Below are positions 50,889 through 61,302 of a stretch of 64,000 bases of DNA, piece after piece. The notes beneath the pieces were generated by a model. The model was given only the letters and a program-made list of their open reading frames with translations. It was not told the DNA's origin and did no database searches. Source of the DNA: Hippopus hippopus (taxonomy: Eukaryota > Mollusca > Bivalvia > Cardiida > Cardiidae); contig OX328103.1 in the NCBI GenBank assembly GCA_946811185.2, forward strand, positions 2,046,001 to 2,110,000, given 5' to 3'. Position 1 is the stretch's first letter; the number at the start of each line of letters is the position of its first letter. The translations under genes and the position numbers were made by a program.

Positions 50889-51245
50889 CTAATAACTCTT
50901 TACCAAACGACAAAATTTTAGACTTCCCCAAATTGAGAGTATACACAGACAACAAAGTACATGAGATTCAAATATCGGAATTTTTTATTTTTTGAGGTTA
51001 TAAGGAAACATGGTTGGAAAAGGCGTCTTGAAAAACAAACGTTAAAAATTAAGACTATTTTAAACTGAAAGCATTTGTAGATGATAAATGTGTTTCAAAT
51101 TAGGGAAATTGTCTCAGAATGGGTACAAAAAACTGATGGAGATGGAGAAAATGCTGGTTACCAGCAATTTGTCCTTTACCCAACTGTTTGCAAAAGCCCT
51201 CTCTTTTAGATATGTTAAAAGTCAGGATTGTGTGGTAATGACTCA
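50889..51245 (-). mobile_element. Two truncated element A copies
   Basis: R half 50889-51030 (TAACTCTTTACCAAACGACA, arm GGTTGGAAAAGGCG). A second copy 51050-51245 lacks its R terminus and has an eroded hairpin (TGGTTACCAGCAATTTGTCC). Confidence 0.65.
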
Positions 51246-51358
51246 AACATACATTTTAGTCCTAGAAACAACAGTTTAGGGAATGATTGATAGATAATCA
51301 TTCTTCAAGTTTTAACTTTTCACCATAGTGAAGGGCTGAAGTTTATCTGGGTGAATAC

Positions 51359-51409
51359 CTAGACAGAGTGACATCAGTCCTCAAATTTGTCCAGCCTGTT
51401 TCCAAATCT
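51359..51409 (-). CDS. Weak candidate exon, minus strand
   Basis: Minus strand: TGCTGTAGTCAG upstream, CTGTCTAG|GTATTC downstream. One open frame, DLETGWTNLRTDVTLS. Short, with a non-canonical donor tail; kept only because it is unique and on the same strand as the other candidates. Confidence 0.18.
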
Positions 51410-52288
51410 CTGACTACAGCATTTTGAAGTTGCAATCAGAAAACATGAACCACTGTCAACAAGTAATATCTTTAAAAAAGATAGATGGTGTAAGAAGCAC
51501 TGGAATATGAGTATTGAAACTCTTGTGGTTCAATATGAGGTAAAATGATGAAAAGTAACCTCAAAAGCAATTGCCTCTTTTTCCTCACTGTTTTCCTTTT
51601 CCTGAAAAGTAGTATTGGGTTATTGGGTAACGCCTATGAAAATATTGAATTTCCAAATTAATAGCACAAGAAAAGAATCATTCTCTAATACATTTGTTTG
51701 CTATGGTATGAATCAAGGCTCCTGAGTATCCATTAGCAGTAGCAACGGTTGTTAGTAGTGGTTACATAAATGTGCAAGCAAATATGTCAGCATGGGCCCA
51801 CTGAATAAATATGTGGACATTTTTGACCAATCACAAATTACCATCTATTCATTCTTTATTAGTACCAAGAAGTAGGTCATAAGCCAGCGCATTAAGCTTC
51901 GCCGAAAAAAGAGAAAAAGAATTTTGAAATTCATTTCCAGAAGCTATACAAGCCTTTCGCTCACAATTTATTTTTCTATCTACTGAACAAGGAAACACCT
52001 GTCAAAATATTCACTACAGCTTCATGGCTTTAACTGTTTATAAACTTGCCAAAGAATTCATAAAACTGGGGACTTTTATTTTCCCCAATGTGTATCGATA
52101 TTTATATTTCTGCCAGATTTTATTGCCTTCCCTACCAAAGCCGGTAACCAGAACTTTCCACAGGGACTTCCTGTCTCTATCAAGACAAGGGACCCTTAGG
52201 GACTTGGAATATTGCAGGAAACTGTTTAGAAACTGTTTGAAATGGTGTCCTGGGTCTTAGTATGACATATACACCCTTCTGTAAACTG
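51410..52288. other. No gene supported
   Basis: Unique-looking sequence. A plus-strand 78-codon frame at 52024-52260 includes LPKPVTRTFHRDFLSLSRQG and LRDLEYCRKLFRNCLKWC, with a TTCACTACAG upstream. It is not recognised and not repeated here. Confidence 0.25.
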
Positions 52289-52549
52289 TTTAACATTCAA
52301 CAAAATTAGACTTGTCCAAATGGAGAGCATTTGTTGATGACAAATTACATGTGGGTCAAATGATGGGATTTGTCTACAATAGGGTAGAAAATGTTATGGC
52401 AAAAGGAGATAATGCTGGTTACCAGCACTTTCTCCTTTTCTCACAATGTTTCTTACCCTTCTACATGCAAATGTCATCGGTTGAGTCACCTTTGTCATCT
52501 GTGATTGCTTTTAATTTGGACATGTCTAAAAATTTTGTGGTTTGGTACT
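52289..52549. mobile_element. Element A, R-R palindromic chimera
   Basis: CAAAATTAGACTTGTCCAAA at the left and TTTAATTTGGACATGTCTAA at the right. The halves are R-type on both sides of a near-complete hairpin. Confidence 0.8.
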
Positions 52550-52559
52550 GAAAAAAATA

Positions 52560-52680
52560 AAATGTTTTATCCTTGAAGGGATAGAGTTAGAAGAAAGGAG
52601 AAAATGCTTATAACTAGCATTCTGTCCCTTTCTCACAATATTTTCTAACCTTTCAGAAAAAATTCTCATAGCTGAATGTG
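52560..52680 (+). mobile_element. Element A, central part, degraded
   Basis: GAAAGGAGAAAATGCTTATAACTAGC and mirror TCTCACAATATTTTC. Confidence 0.55.
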
Positions 52681-52925
52681 ATGACATTGAGAAATTTCAT
52701 AATCTGACAGACATTGGGGGATTGCCCCAACCTTTCAACTGACCAGTGGTTCCTATGAAATATCAAGGGATTACTGCCTTTCATCATTCCATCTGAGTAA
52801 ATCAAAATATGGCTAGCATCTGCTTTTGCTTGTAATTACATTAGTCCTGTTGGAATAATTTATGAAAATCTTTATCAATTGATTTGAAAATGGCATGTTT
52901 GTCTATTGAACCTCATTCTTTTTTT
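52681..52925. other. No gene seen
   Basis: Unclassified sequence. Confidence 0.4.
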
Positions 52926-53155
52926 GATCTCTTTTAGCAAGCAACAAAAATGTAGACTTGTTGAAATGAGTAGGAAAAGCATTTGCAGATTACAATTTGG
53001 CTCCAATGATGATATTTGTCAATAAGAGGGTAGAAAACATTGTGAGAAAAGGAGAACATGCTGGTTACCAGCATTTTCTCTTTTTCCTACCATATTTTTA
53101 AAAAGATGTTTTTTTCCCATGGATTTTTAAAACTCTAAATTTTGTGGTAATGAGT
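52926..53155 (-). mobile_element. Element A, full
   Basis: CTCTTTTAGCAAGCAACAAA to TTGTGGTAATGAGTTA. Confidence 0.8.
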
Positions 53156-53275
53156 TATTTCAGTCATTTCAGAGTGACAGCTCACATATTCATGTATGTC
53201 CTGAGTTTCATCAGCACTAGGCTTGACCTCTTAAGTGTCTTGCCCAGGGACACTCCTACAAAAAACCCATTCCTT
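53156..53275 (-). mobile_element. SINE, second type, head missing
   Basis: Minus strand: GGAGTGTCCCTGGGCAAGAC ... GAGCTGTCACTCTGAAATG. Confidence 0.55.
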
Positions 53276-53766
53276 TTTGCTCAAATATAGAGATAAAAAA
53301 TAATAAAAGGAAAAAACTGTGGTTGTCAATTTTTTGGTGTAGCTAAATGTGCTGGCTTTTGACCTACTTTGTGGTACTGATAACTAATGAATAAATAGAA
53401 GTTTGTAATTGGTCAAAAATGTAGACATGTTTATTCTTAGGGCCCCTACTTATTTGCTTGCAAATTTCATGCCATCTATCATTTATAAAGATATTTCTTG
53501 TTTAACTCAATTTAAATGGTATATGCACTTCCATTTCTTCACTTTCTTATTTTTAACACAAAAATCAGGATTTATCCCTCCACACTAGAGTTCTTTCAAC
53601 AGCCAGTCATATCACAAAAACAACTCACTCATTTCTGTCTCCTGGGTTACATCAATACAATGCTCAGGTTCTGCAGTGCATTGTCCAAGGACACTCTATG
53701 ATGACTAGGCAACATCTTGAGGTCTTTTGTGGATCAGGCATAATAAGAGAGACCATCAGAAAATAA
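53276..53766. other. No gene seen
   Basis: Unclassified; 53590-53700 has weak SINE-like wording (CACTCTATGATG, TGTCCAAGGACACTC). Confidence 0.35.
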
Positions 53767-53989
53767 CTAACCCTCTACAATCCCTTTATGCTTTAAGAAA
53801 AAAGGCTTTTGAAAACAATGTGGGGAAAAAGGAGAAAATGCTGGTAACCAGCATTTTCTCCTTTTCCCACCATGTTTTCTCACCAAAGAATGATAAATTC
53901 TGTCATTTGAGCCACCACTAATATGTCGGCTTCGCAAATGCTTTCGAGTTGGAAAAGTCTAAAATTCTGCTTTCTGGTAAAGAGTTTAC
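53767..53989 (+). mobile_element. Element A, full
   Basis: TAACCCTCTACAATCCCTTT to GCTTTCTGGTAAAGAGTTTA. Palindrome inner arms perfect. Confidence 0.85.
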
Positions 53990-54106
53990 CATTATGGTAC
54001 CAAAATAAATGATAAAATAGACACAATCATTATAATTCAAACAGTAAGAAAATCCAAACAATCAAAATCTAACTACACTTTCACCCAAACATTCCCTAAA
54101 TCTCCA

Positions 54107-54172
54107 ACAGTGTAGATCCAAGATCAGAATGCATGTTCTGTGCAGTCTGATCTTGGTTCTACACTGTCCGCT
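54107..54172. repeat. Element B hairpin
   Basis: ACAGTGTAGATCCAAGATCA / CTGATCTTGGTTCTACACTG. Confidence 0.8.
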
Positions 54173-54350
54173 ACAAGCAACAGAGTTTGTGTTAAGCACT
54201 GCAATGGGGTAAATTAATTACATAATAAGAGATACAATAAAATTAGTTTACCAGCCATACATGTGGATACAATTAGTTATGCTGGAATAAGAGAAGATAC
54301 AGGTGGGTTTGTCTGATTGATTTTCAAGGGACCTGACCTACATACAGGTC

Positions 54351-54787
54351 CCCTAAACCCTTTACCACACAATCACGAGTTTTGATGACCCTGAGAAAGA
54401 AGGCATTTTGAAAACATTGTGGGAAAAGGAGAAATTGCTGGTAAGCAGCATTTTCTTCTTTTTCCACAATGTTTTCTACCGCATAATGACAAAAATCATC
54501 ATTTTAGCCACACTTAACTCTTTACCACACAGTCTCGACTTTTAACAACCCTGAGGAAGAAGCCTTTTGAAAACATTGCGGGAAAAGGAGAAAATGCTGG
54601 TAACCAGCATTTTCTCCTTTTCCAACAATGTTTTCTGCTCTATCAAGGAAAAGTTGTGTCATTTTTGTTACTTTTAATTTGTCGTCTGCAATTGCTTTCA
54701 ATTTGGACAAGTTGAAAATTTTGTCGTTTTGGTAGCGAGTTAATTTGTCGTCTGCAAATGCTTTCAATTTGGAGTGGTCCAAAATTT
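54351..54787 (+). mobile_element. Element A split by another element A
   Basis: 54351-54517 runs from CTAAACCCTTTACCACACAA through the hairpin to AGCCACACTTAA. The missing R end resumes at 54740 (TTAATTTGTCGTCTGCAAAT ... GGTCCAAAATTTTG). The split is at the R-side internal TTAA. Confidence 0.85.
54514..54743 (+). mobile_element. Element A, full, nested
   Basis: TTAACTCTTTACCACACAGT to GTCGTTTTGGTAGCGAGTTAA; same orientation as its host. Confidence 0.92.
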
Positions 54788-55007
54788 TGATGTTTTGAGT
54801 TTTCACGACCTTAAAGAAGAGGACTTTTAAAAAGAAATAGTTGGAAAAGGAGAAAATGCTGGTAATCAGCATTTTCTCCCTTTCCCACAATGTTTTCTAC
54901 TTTATCAAAGACCAAAGTCATCATTTGGTCTACATTTGATATGTGTTCACCAAATGTTTTCTATAAATTTGGTCAATTCCAAAATTCTGTCAAGTGGTAA
55001 AGAATTA
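54788..55007 (+). mobile_element. Element A, L terminus missing
   Basis: TGTTTTGAGTTTTCACGACC to CAAGTGGTAAAGAATTA, abutting the host remnant. Confidence 0.8.
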
Positions 55008-55033
55008 TGGGACCTGACATACATAGAGACAGG

Positions 55034-55659
55034 AAGAAGGCTTGGTCAGGAAATGGGGAAAAAAGGGCAGCCAGGGTCCCATAAATATATAAAACTGAGG
55101 TTCATCTTCTGAAGCTAAAATATTGTTTTATGGTCCACATTGACAGCTACATTCATTTAGCACACATAACAGGCAATGCACAACCACAAAGGACAAAAAG
55201 AATCAAAGGATTTTTTATCACATAACATCCCTTGTTTTCAGCATAATATATCCATCATGAATTTTCTTATCTTATCCACAATTTATATCACAATTGTGCC
55301 AGTGGGAGGTCATTTTCGACATCAGCAACATCATTTTTGACATCAGTTCATGATGGTCATTTTGTGCATATTTAATAAAAGCGAATGGGTTTTGTGGGTA
55401 TTACCACACATGTATCTATAGGTGGTTATGCATCTGCTGATCTAAAATTTGTGAAACAGATCTAGATCTATAGTTATGTGATAAAAGAATCTGATAATTC
55501 GTTGACCTTTGAGATAAAATGTTATTAAGCTGGTCAAGAAAAAATGTTTTTAAGCTTGCCAAAGGCTTGCTTAATAACATTTTTCCTGAAACTTGTTTAA
55601 TGAAATTTTATTTCAAACGCCAGCTCGTGTCAGATCCTATATATTCATATAACAACTTA
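55034..55659. other. No gene seen
   Basis: AT-rich sequence. GTTTTTAAGCTTGCC... repeats an AAGCTTG word; nothing coding. Confidence 0.4.
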
Positions 55660-55934
55660 GTATTTACCAAAAGACAAAATTTTAGACCTCTCCAAATTGA
55701 AAGCAATGGCTGGCCACATATGAAATGTGGCTCAAATGATGGAATTTTTCTGTGAAAGTTTCAAAACATTGTCGGAAAAGGAGAAAATGCTGGCCACCAG
55801 CATTTTCTCCTTTTCTCACATTGTTTTCTACCCTTCCCAAAACAAATTTTAAATTTTGTGTCACAATTATTTTGTTGTCTGCAAATGCTTTCAATTTGGA
55901 CAAATCTAAAACTTTGTTGTCTGCAAAGAGTTAA
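55660..55934. mobile_element. Element A, R-R palindromic chimera
   Basis: TATTTACCAAAAGACAAAAT at the left; CTTTCAATTTGGACAAATCT and GTTGTCTGCAAAGAGTTAA at the right. The hairpin has a GGCCACC centre. Confidence 0.82.
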
Positions 55935-56097
55935 GACCTGCCACACAGCCACAACTCTGAGCTAAGTCATATAAGCCCTGTATCATTGTCCATTTATCAA
56001 TGGAATTATTTATTTATCTTATTTCTTCAGACTTAGATAACTGCTAGATAACTTTCCTCTCAATCTCATTATGCTTCATATTGAAATGTACCAGTCT

Positions 56098-56273
56098 TTA
56101 ACTCCTTACCAAACAACAAAATTTTAGACCTGTCCAAATTGTGAGCTCTCTCAGAAGACAATTTAAATGTAGCTAAAATGATGGTATTTATTTCTGAAAG
56201 AGCACAAAACATTGTGGGAAAAAGGAGAAAATACTGGCTACCAGCATTTTCTCCTTTTCTCACTTTGTTTTCA
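56098..56273 (-). mobile_element. Element A, L end missing
   Basis: TTAACTCCTTACCAAACAAC to the right arm TTCTCACTTTGTTTTCAG. It is followed by short direct repeats of TAATGTTCACTTG. Confidence 0.8.
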
Positions 56274-56502
56274 GATAATCACAATGTAATGTTCACTTGT
56301 AATATTCACTTGTAATGTTCAATGTAATGTTTACTTGTTTACAAAACAATTCTGAGTTTTTACAAACTCTTAAAAGATGTCTTTTGAAAACTCTGTAAGA
56401 AAAGGAGGAAGTGCTGGGCATAATCAGCATTTTCTCCTTTTCCCTTAATGTTTTTTATACCCTTTCGCAGAATAAAATCCATCAACTGAGCTGCACATTT
56501 TT

Positions 56503-56726
56503 TCAACCCTTTACCACACAGTCCCTTGTTTAAACGACCCTGAGAAAGACGGGTCTTGAAAGCATTGTGGGAAAAAGAGAAAATGCTTGTAACCAGCATT
56601 TTCTCCTTTTTCCACAATATTTCCTATCCTATCAAAGACAGAATTCATCATTTTTAACTACATTCATCATCTGAAAATGTTTTCATTTTGGACCAGTCAA
56701 AATTTTTGTCATTTAGTAAAAAGTTA
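56503..56726 (+). mobile_element. Element A, full, nested
   Basis: TCAACCCTTTACCACACAGT to GTCATTTAGTAAAAAGTTAA. Confidence 0.85.
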
Positions 56727-56947
56727 ACCCTTCATCTGAACAACAAAATCCTAGACTTGTCCAAAATCAAACCATTTGAAGACAGCATACTAAATGTGGC
56801 CAAAATGATGGAACTTGTCTTTGATAGGGCAGAAAACATTTTTGGAAAAGGAGAAAATGCTGTTTACCAGCATTTTCTACTTTTCCCAAAATGTTTTCAA
56901 AAGCCTTCTTTGTTGTTAAAACTCAGAATTGTGCGATAACAGGTTAA
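56723..56947 (-). mobile_element. Element A, full, nested
   Basis: TTAACCCTTCATCTGAACAA to GCGATAACAGGTTAA. Confidence 0.85.
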
Positions 56948-57010
56948 CATCTTCAAATGCTCTTAATATGCACTGATGTAGCAATAATTTTATTGTCTAG
57001 TAAAAGGTCT

Positions 57011-57350
57011 ACTTTCACAATCGCCCTGATTTTTCATACCTTTGTACATAACTATACCACAAAAGACTGCTTTTAATAAATGGCTGAAACAAGAAAGGTG
57101 CAAAAAAGCAATTATTAGTCCAGAGAACACGCAAAGAAAATAAATTGATTAACAAATTTTGTCATTTATCAAAGTAATACATAAAGTGAAAAAACTTAGG
57201 GAGCGGAAAAAAGACAAGACTAATTGTATGAAATTACATTTATGTCCTTCTCTATCATTTATATTGACTTTTTTTTTCTCTACTTCATAATCAAGAAAAG
57301 AAAAATTAAAAATAAAAATGTATACATCATAATTTTGCTGGTAAATATTA
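57011..57350. other. No gene seen
   Basis: AT-rich sequence. Confidence 0.4.
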
Positions 57351-57585
57351 TTAACTTGTTAAAAGATGACAAAATTTTAGACTTGTATAGACTTTATAAA
57401 TGACAGCATGACTATAGACCAACAATTAAAGGTTGTTAAAATGATGGGATTTGTCGTTGGAAGGATAGAAAACATTGTGGAAAAAGAAGCAAAATGCTGG
57501 TAAGCAGCATTTTCTCCTTTTCCCACAATGTTTTCAAAAGCCCTCTTCCTAAGTGTTGTTAAAAATACCAAATTGTTTGGTATAA
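57351..57585 (-). mobile_element. Element A, full, diverged R end
   Basis: TTAACTTGTTAAAAGATGAC to ATTGTTTGGTATAAAAG; hairpin loop GGTAAGC. Confidence 0.8.
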
Positions 57586-57696
57586 AAGCTTTTTTCTGTA
57601 AATTTTTTTATGTTGAAAAAGTGATTTACAGATTTTGGAAAGTTTTAGTAATTTTCGACTCTCTTGAAATTCAAAATGAGATCTATATGGCTCTTC

Positions 57697-57740
57697 CAGA
57701 CAGTGTAGAACAAGATCAATAGATTAATCTCTGATCTCTT
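57697..57740. repeat. Element B hairpin, eroded
   Basis: GACAGTGTAGAACAAGATCA / AATCTCTGATCTCTTC. Confidence 0.45.
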
Positions 57741-57799
57741 CTAATACTAAGTTAAACTTCCAGGAATGCTGAACTCAAATTCTTTCATTCTGTAATCTT

Positions 57800-57994
57800 A
57801 CTCTAGACCTTACATTAAATTGAAGACAAATTCATTGTGAATCAAATGATAGGATATATCATTGGAAGCTTACAGAACATTGTGAGAAAAGGAGAAAATG
57901 CTGGTTACCAGTATTATCTCCTTTTCCAACAATGTATTCAAAAGCCCTCTTTCTCAGCTTTGTTAAAACTTAAGATTCTTATGTAAAGTGTTAA
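57800..57994 (-). mobile_element. Element A, R end shortened
   Basis: TTACATTAAATTGAAGACAA to TATGTAAAGTGTTAA. Confidence 0.75.
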
Positions 57995-58117
57995 ATCTAA
58001 ATATCAAACATGATTTTAATTCTTCTCTACTTTCAGATCTTTACAGACTTTCATTTTTACAAAGCTAGGTAAACTTTTTCTGAGTGATTAATGAGGAAAA
58101 ATATCGACCTAAGTTCT

Positions 58118-58379
58118 ACGACCTTTACCGACCTTTACCGAACAATCGTGTGTTCTACTGGATCTTTTGGAAAACATTGTGGCAAAAAAAGAAAATGCTG
58201 TATTTTCTCCAGCTAACATTGTTTTCCAACCTTTCCAAAACAAGTCCTGACATTTCTGCCACATTCAATTTGTCAAGATCAATCTGGTTACCAGCATTTT
58301 CTCCTTTTCCTACAATGTTTTCAAAAGCCTTCTTCTTCAGGGTCGTTAAAAAACTTGGGATTGTGTGGTAAAGAGTTAC
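58118..58379. mobile_element. Element A, L-half fused to a second L half
   Basis: CCTTTACCGAACAATCGTGT with a shrunken hairpin and R interior to CAATTTGTCAAGATC. A second hairpin right arm plus inverted L end follows (GGGATTGTGTGGTAAAGAGTTA). Confidence 0.65.
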
Positions 58380-58671
58380 ACCAAATCAAAGTAATTTATT
58401 TGATTTTGATATAATATCAAAAGTACAGGGGAAAAATTTTAGAGTACAGTAAGCTTATACGGCAATACAAAACAGCATAGCAACTGACCCAGTCTGTCGC
58501 CTGGCAGGACAGAATAGAATCATGTAAAAATCTTGAGTTTATCTTTACGGATTAGGGAGTGCGGATAATTTACTTGTACGGCTTAATACTTATTATACGG
58601 ATCTTCACTTCTATGATATGTCCAAAATTTTTGCATAGAAATCACAATTGTGTCCATTTTTACCTCATGAT
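58380..58671. other. No gene seen
   Basis: Unclassified sequence. Confidence 0.4.
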
Positions 58672-58900
58672 TTAACCCTTTACCACATAATCCCAGGTTT
58701 TAACTACCCTGGGAAACTGAACTTTTGAAAACATTGTAGGAAAAGGAGAAAATGCTCATAACCAGCATTTTCTCCTTTTCCTACTATGTTTTCTAACCTT
58801 TCAGAAACAAATCTAAACATTTCAGGAACATTTAATTTTTTGTCTGCAAATGCTTTTAAACTGGACAAGTTTAAAATATTGTTGTGTAGTAAAGAGTTTA
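58672..58900 (+). mobile_element. Element A, full, covarying arms
   Basis: TTAACCCTTTACCACATAAT to GTTGTGTAGTAAAGAGTTTA. GTAGGAA / TTCCTAC on the two arms; loop-side change GCTCAT is not mirrored. Confidence 0.9.
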
Positions 58901-58920
58901 GGGGAATCTACGACATGTTT

Positions 58921-58966
58921 TCTGGACAGTATAGATCAAGACCATAGAAAAATCCGCAATCTGATT
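58921..58966. repeat. Element B hairpin, left arm
   Basis: GGACAGTATAGATCAAGACC followed by GCAATCTGATTT. Confidence 0.4.
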
Positions 58967-59181
58967 TAACTTATTTATTGGACGACAAAATTTTTGACTT
59001 GTTCGTACTGGAATTGTTTGCAGGGGAAAAGACAAAATAACTGGGGGTTATGTTTTGAAACAGTTTAAATTATTGTGGGAAAAGGTGATAAATGCTTGTT
59101 ACAATTTGTGCTTTTTCCACTATGTTTTCTGAGACACTTCATATGGACAAGTCCTGAAAAATATCCTCTAGTAAAGAGTCA
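58967..59181. mobile_element. Element A, R-R chimera, eroded
   Basis: TTGGACGACAAAATTTTTGA at the left and TATGGACAAGTCCTGAAAAA ... CTCTAGTAAAGAGTCAA at the right. Confidence 0.6.
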
Positions 59182-59288
59182 ACCCTTAGCCATACAATCC
59201 AGAATTTTAATGCCCTAACAAAAAAGCCTTTTGAAAACATTGCGGGAAAAGGAGAAAATGCTGCTGATCACCAGAATTTCCTCCTTTT

Positions 59289-59372
<84 letters not shown>

Positions 59373-59402
59373 TAAAACTTGGGATTTTTGGTAAAGGGTT
59401 AA
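59178..59402. mobile_element. Element A, L-L chimera with microsatellite
   Basis: TCAACCCTTAGCCATACAAT and inverted L end AAAACTTGGGATTTTTGGTAAAGGGTTAA. The outer right hairpin arm is replaced by CT and CAAT runs. Confidence 0.75.
59297..59372. repeat. CT then CAAT microsatellites
   Basis: About 20 CT units followed by eight CAAT units, inside element A. Confidence 0.97.
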
Positions 59403-59418
59403 AGCTGAAACCATGTCT

Positions 59419-59645
59419 ATCCCTTTACCACACAATCATGACTTTTAACTACCCTGAGGATTTAGAAAGCTTTTGAAAACATTGTGGGAAAAGAAAAAAA
59501 TGCTAATTACCAGCATTTGCTTGTTTGCCCATAATGCTTTCTACCCTTTAAAAGAGTACAAGAGTTTTGAGTAACATTTAATATGTCGTCTGAAAATGCT
59601 TTCAATTTCAACAAGGCTAAACTTTTGTCTTCTGATAAAAAGGTA
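59419..59645 (+). mobile_element. Element A, full
   Basis: TATCCCTTTACCACACAATC to GTCTTCTGATAAAAAGGTAA. Confidence 0.85.
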
Positions 59646-59873
59646 ACTCTTTTCCAAATGACAAAAATTTAGACTGGTCCAAACTGAAGGCATTTGCAGA
59701 CAACAAATTAAAAATAGCCCAAACGACAAAATTTGTCCATGATATGATAGAAAACATTGTGGGTAAAGGAGAAAATGCTGGTAACCAGCATTTCCTCCTT
59801 TTCCCACCATGTTGTCAATAGACTTCTTTTCCTCTGGGTTGTTAAAATTTGGAATTGTGAGTTAAAGAGTTAC
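59642..59873 (-). mobile_element. Element A, full
   Basis: GTAACTCTTTTCCAAATGAC to GTGAGTTAAAGAGTTA. Confidence 0.88.
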
Positions 59874-60086
59874 CCTTTGCCACAGGATCTTGAGTTTTAA
59901 CGACCATGAAAGTGGAGGATTTTAAAAACACTGCGGGAAAAGAAGAAAATGCATTTTCTCCTTTACCCACAATGTTTTCTGCCATATCTATGACACAAAG
60001 CATCATTTGAGCTACAATTAATTTGTCGTCTGCAAATACTTTCAGTTTGGTCCAGTCCAAAATTCTGTCATTTCTTAAAGAGTTAA
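59870..60086 (+). mobile_element. Element A, loop deleted
   Basis: GTTACCCTTTGCCACAGGAT to GTCATTTCTTAAAGAGTTAA. GAAAATGCATTTTC shows that the GCTGGTAACCA loop region was removed symmetrically. Confidence 0.88.
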
Positions 60087-60324
60087 CGGACATAAAATTT
60101 TGTGTTGCAGGTGTAAATGATCTTTATCAGGCTACTTCAGTAAATTTGAGTTAATAACAATTGTCAGATTATCAGTGCTTAATCTCTTTCACAGTCAATG
60201 ATTATTGTTTCAAGTTTTTTTTCAAAATTCTAAAATTATAAGCTTTTTTACCCAAAAATAAAAGAACAGAAAACACATAAAAATTACATTTTGTTTACAT
60301 GGATTTGACTTTTGGACCCTATTT
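60087..60324. other. No gene seen
   Basis: AT-rich sequence. Confidence 0.4.
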
Positions 60325-60551
60325 ATCCTTTACAAAACAAACTGCTGTTCTCAAATCCCTGGAAAAGAAGGCTTTTGAAAACATTGTGGGAGAAAGAAAA
60401 GATGCTGGTTACCAGCATTTTCTCCTATTCTCACAATGATTTCTACTGTATCACAAAAAAATTCCACCATTTGAGCCACATTTAAATTTTCATTTGCAAA
60501 GCGCTTTCGATTTGAACAAGTCTACATTTTTGTCGTGTGGTAAAGAGTTAA
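60325..60551 (+). mobile_element. Element A, full
   Basis: TATCCTTTACAAAACAAACT to GTCGTGTGGTAAAGAGTTAA. Confidence 0.85.
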
Positions 60552-60779
60552 TCTTTTACAAAACAAACCAATGATGTTCTCAAACCCCTGAGCAAGAAGG
60601 CTTTTGAAAATATTGTGGGAAAAGGAGAAAATGCTGTTAACCAGCATTTTCTCCTCTTCCCACAATGTTTTCTACCTGTCTAAAGACATATCACACCACT
60701 TGAATAAAACTGAATTTGTTGTCTGCAAATGTTTTCAATATGGACAAGTATAAATTTTTGTCGTTTGGTATAGCATTAA
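60548..60779 (+). mobile_element. Element A, full
   Basis: TTAATCTTTTACAAAACAAA to GTCGTTTGGTATAGCATTAA. It shares unusual L-end wording (ATGTTCTCAAACCCCTG) with the previous copy, so this tandem pair is closely related. Confidence 0.88.
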
Positions 60780-60969
60780 AGGATCCCGAGCACTACAGTT
60801 CAATTAAGAACAATGTTTCATAGAATACATATCCACACCACTCCTGATTTCATTTCCCTTCACTTGGACAAATTTGAAAAAAAAAATGTGGAAAAGGAGC
60901 AATATCTCATTTAGTTCAAGAATAACAATTTCTACGTAATTCTTCTTTCCTAAACCTGCTTCTTCTTCA

Positions 60970-61076
60970 CTCTCTACCAAACTGTTCTGAGTTTTTATGA
61001 CCCAGAGGAAGAAAGTTTAAAATAAATTTTCAGCATTTTCTGCTTTTCCCACACTGTTCCTAAAATTTTGTTATAC
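60970..61076 (+). mobile_element. Element A, large internal deletion
   Basis: ACTCTCTACCAAACTGTTCT, a hairpin scrap, then CCTAAAATTTTGTTATAC. Confidence 0.6.
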
Positions 61077-61109
61077 AGCCATAGAATGTGCCGATTTTAC
61101 TTTAGTCTA

Positions 61110-61290
61110 TATCATACAAGAAAATTTAGATTTGTCCAAATTGAAAAGTTTTGTAAATGATAATTAACATGTGGTTGAAATGATGGGATTTGTATTTGAA
61201 AGGATAGAAAACAATGTGGATAAAGGAGCAATGCTGGTTACCAACATTTGCTCCTTTTCCCACAATGTTTTCAGAAGCCCCCTCTCTGCT
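61110..61290 (-). mobile_element. Element A, ends truncated
   Basis: GAAAATTTAGATTTGTCCAA; hairpin AAAGGAGCAATGCTGG / CCAACATTTGCTCCTTTT. Confidence 0.7.
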
Positions 61291-61302
61291 TCAAGGTGAC
61301 AG

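Larger units (their letters stand above)
56337..57010 (+). mobile_element. Element A split by two element A copies
   Basis: 56337-56506 (GTTTACAAAACAATTCTGAG ... GAGCTGCACATTTTTTCAA). The R end resumes at 56944 (TTAACATCTTCAAATGCTCT ... TTATTGTCTAGTAAAAGG). The split is at the R-side internal TTAA. Confidence 0.75.
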
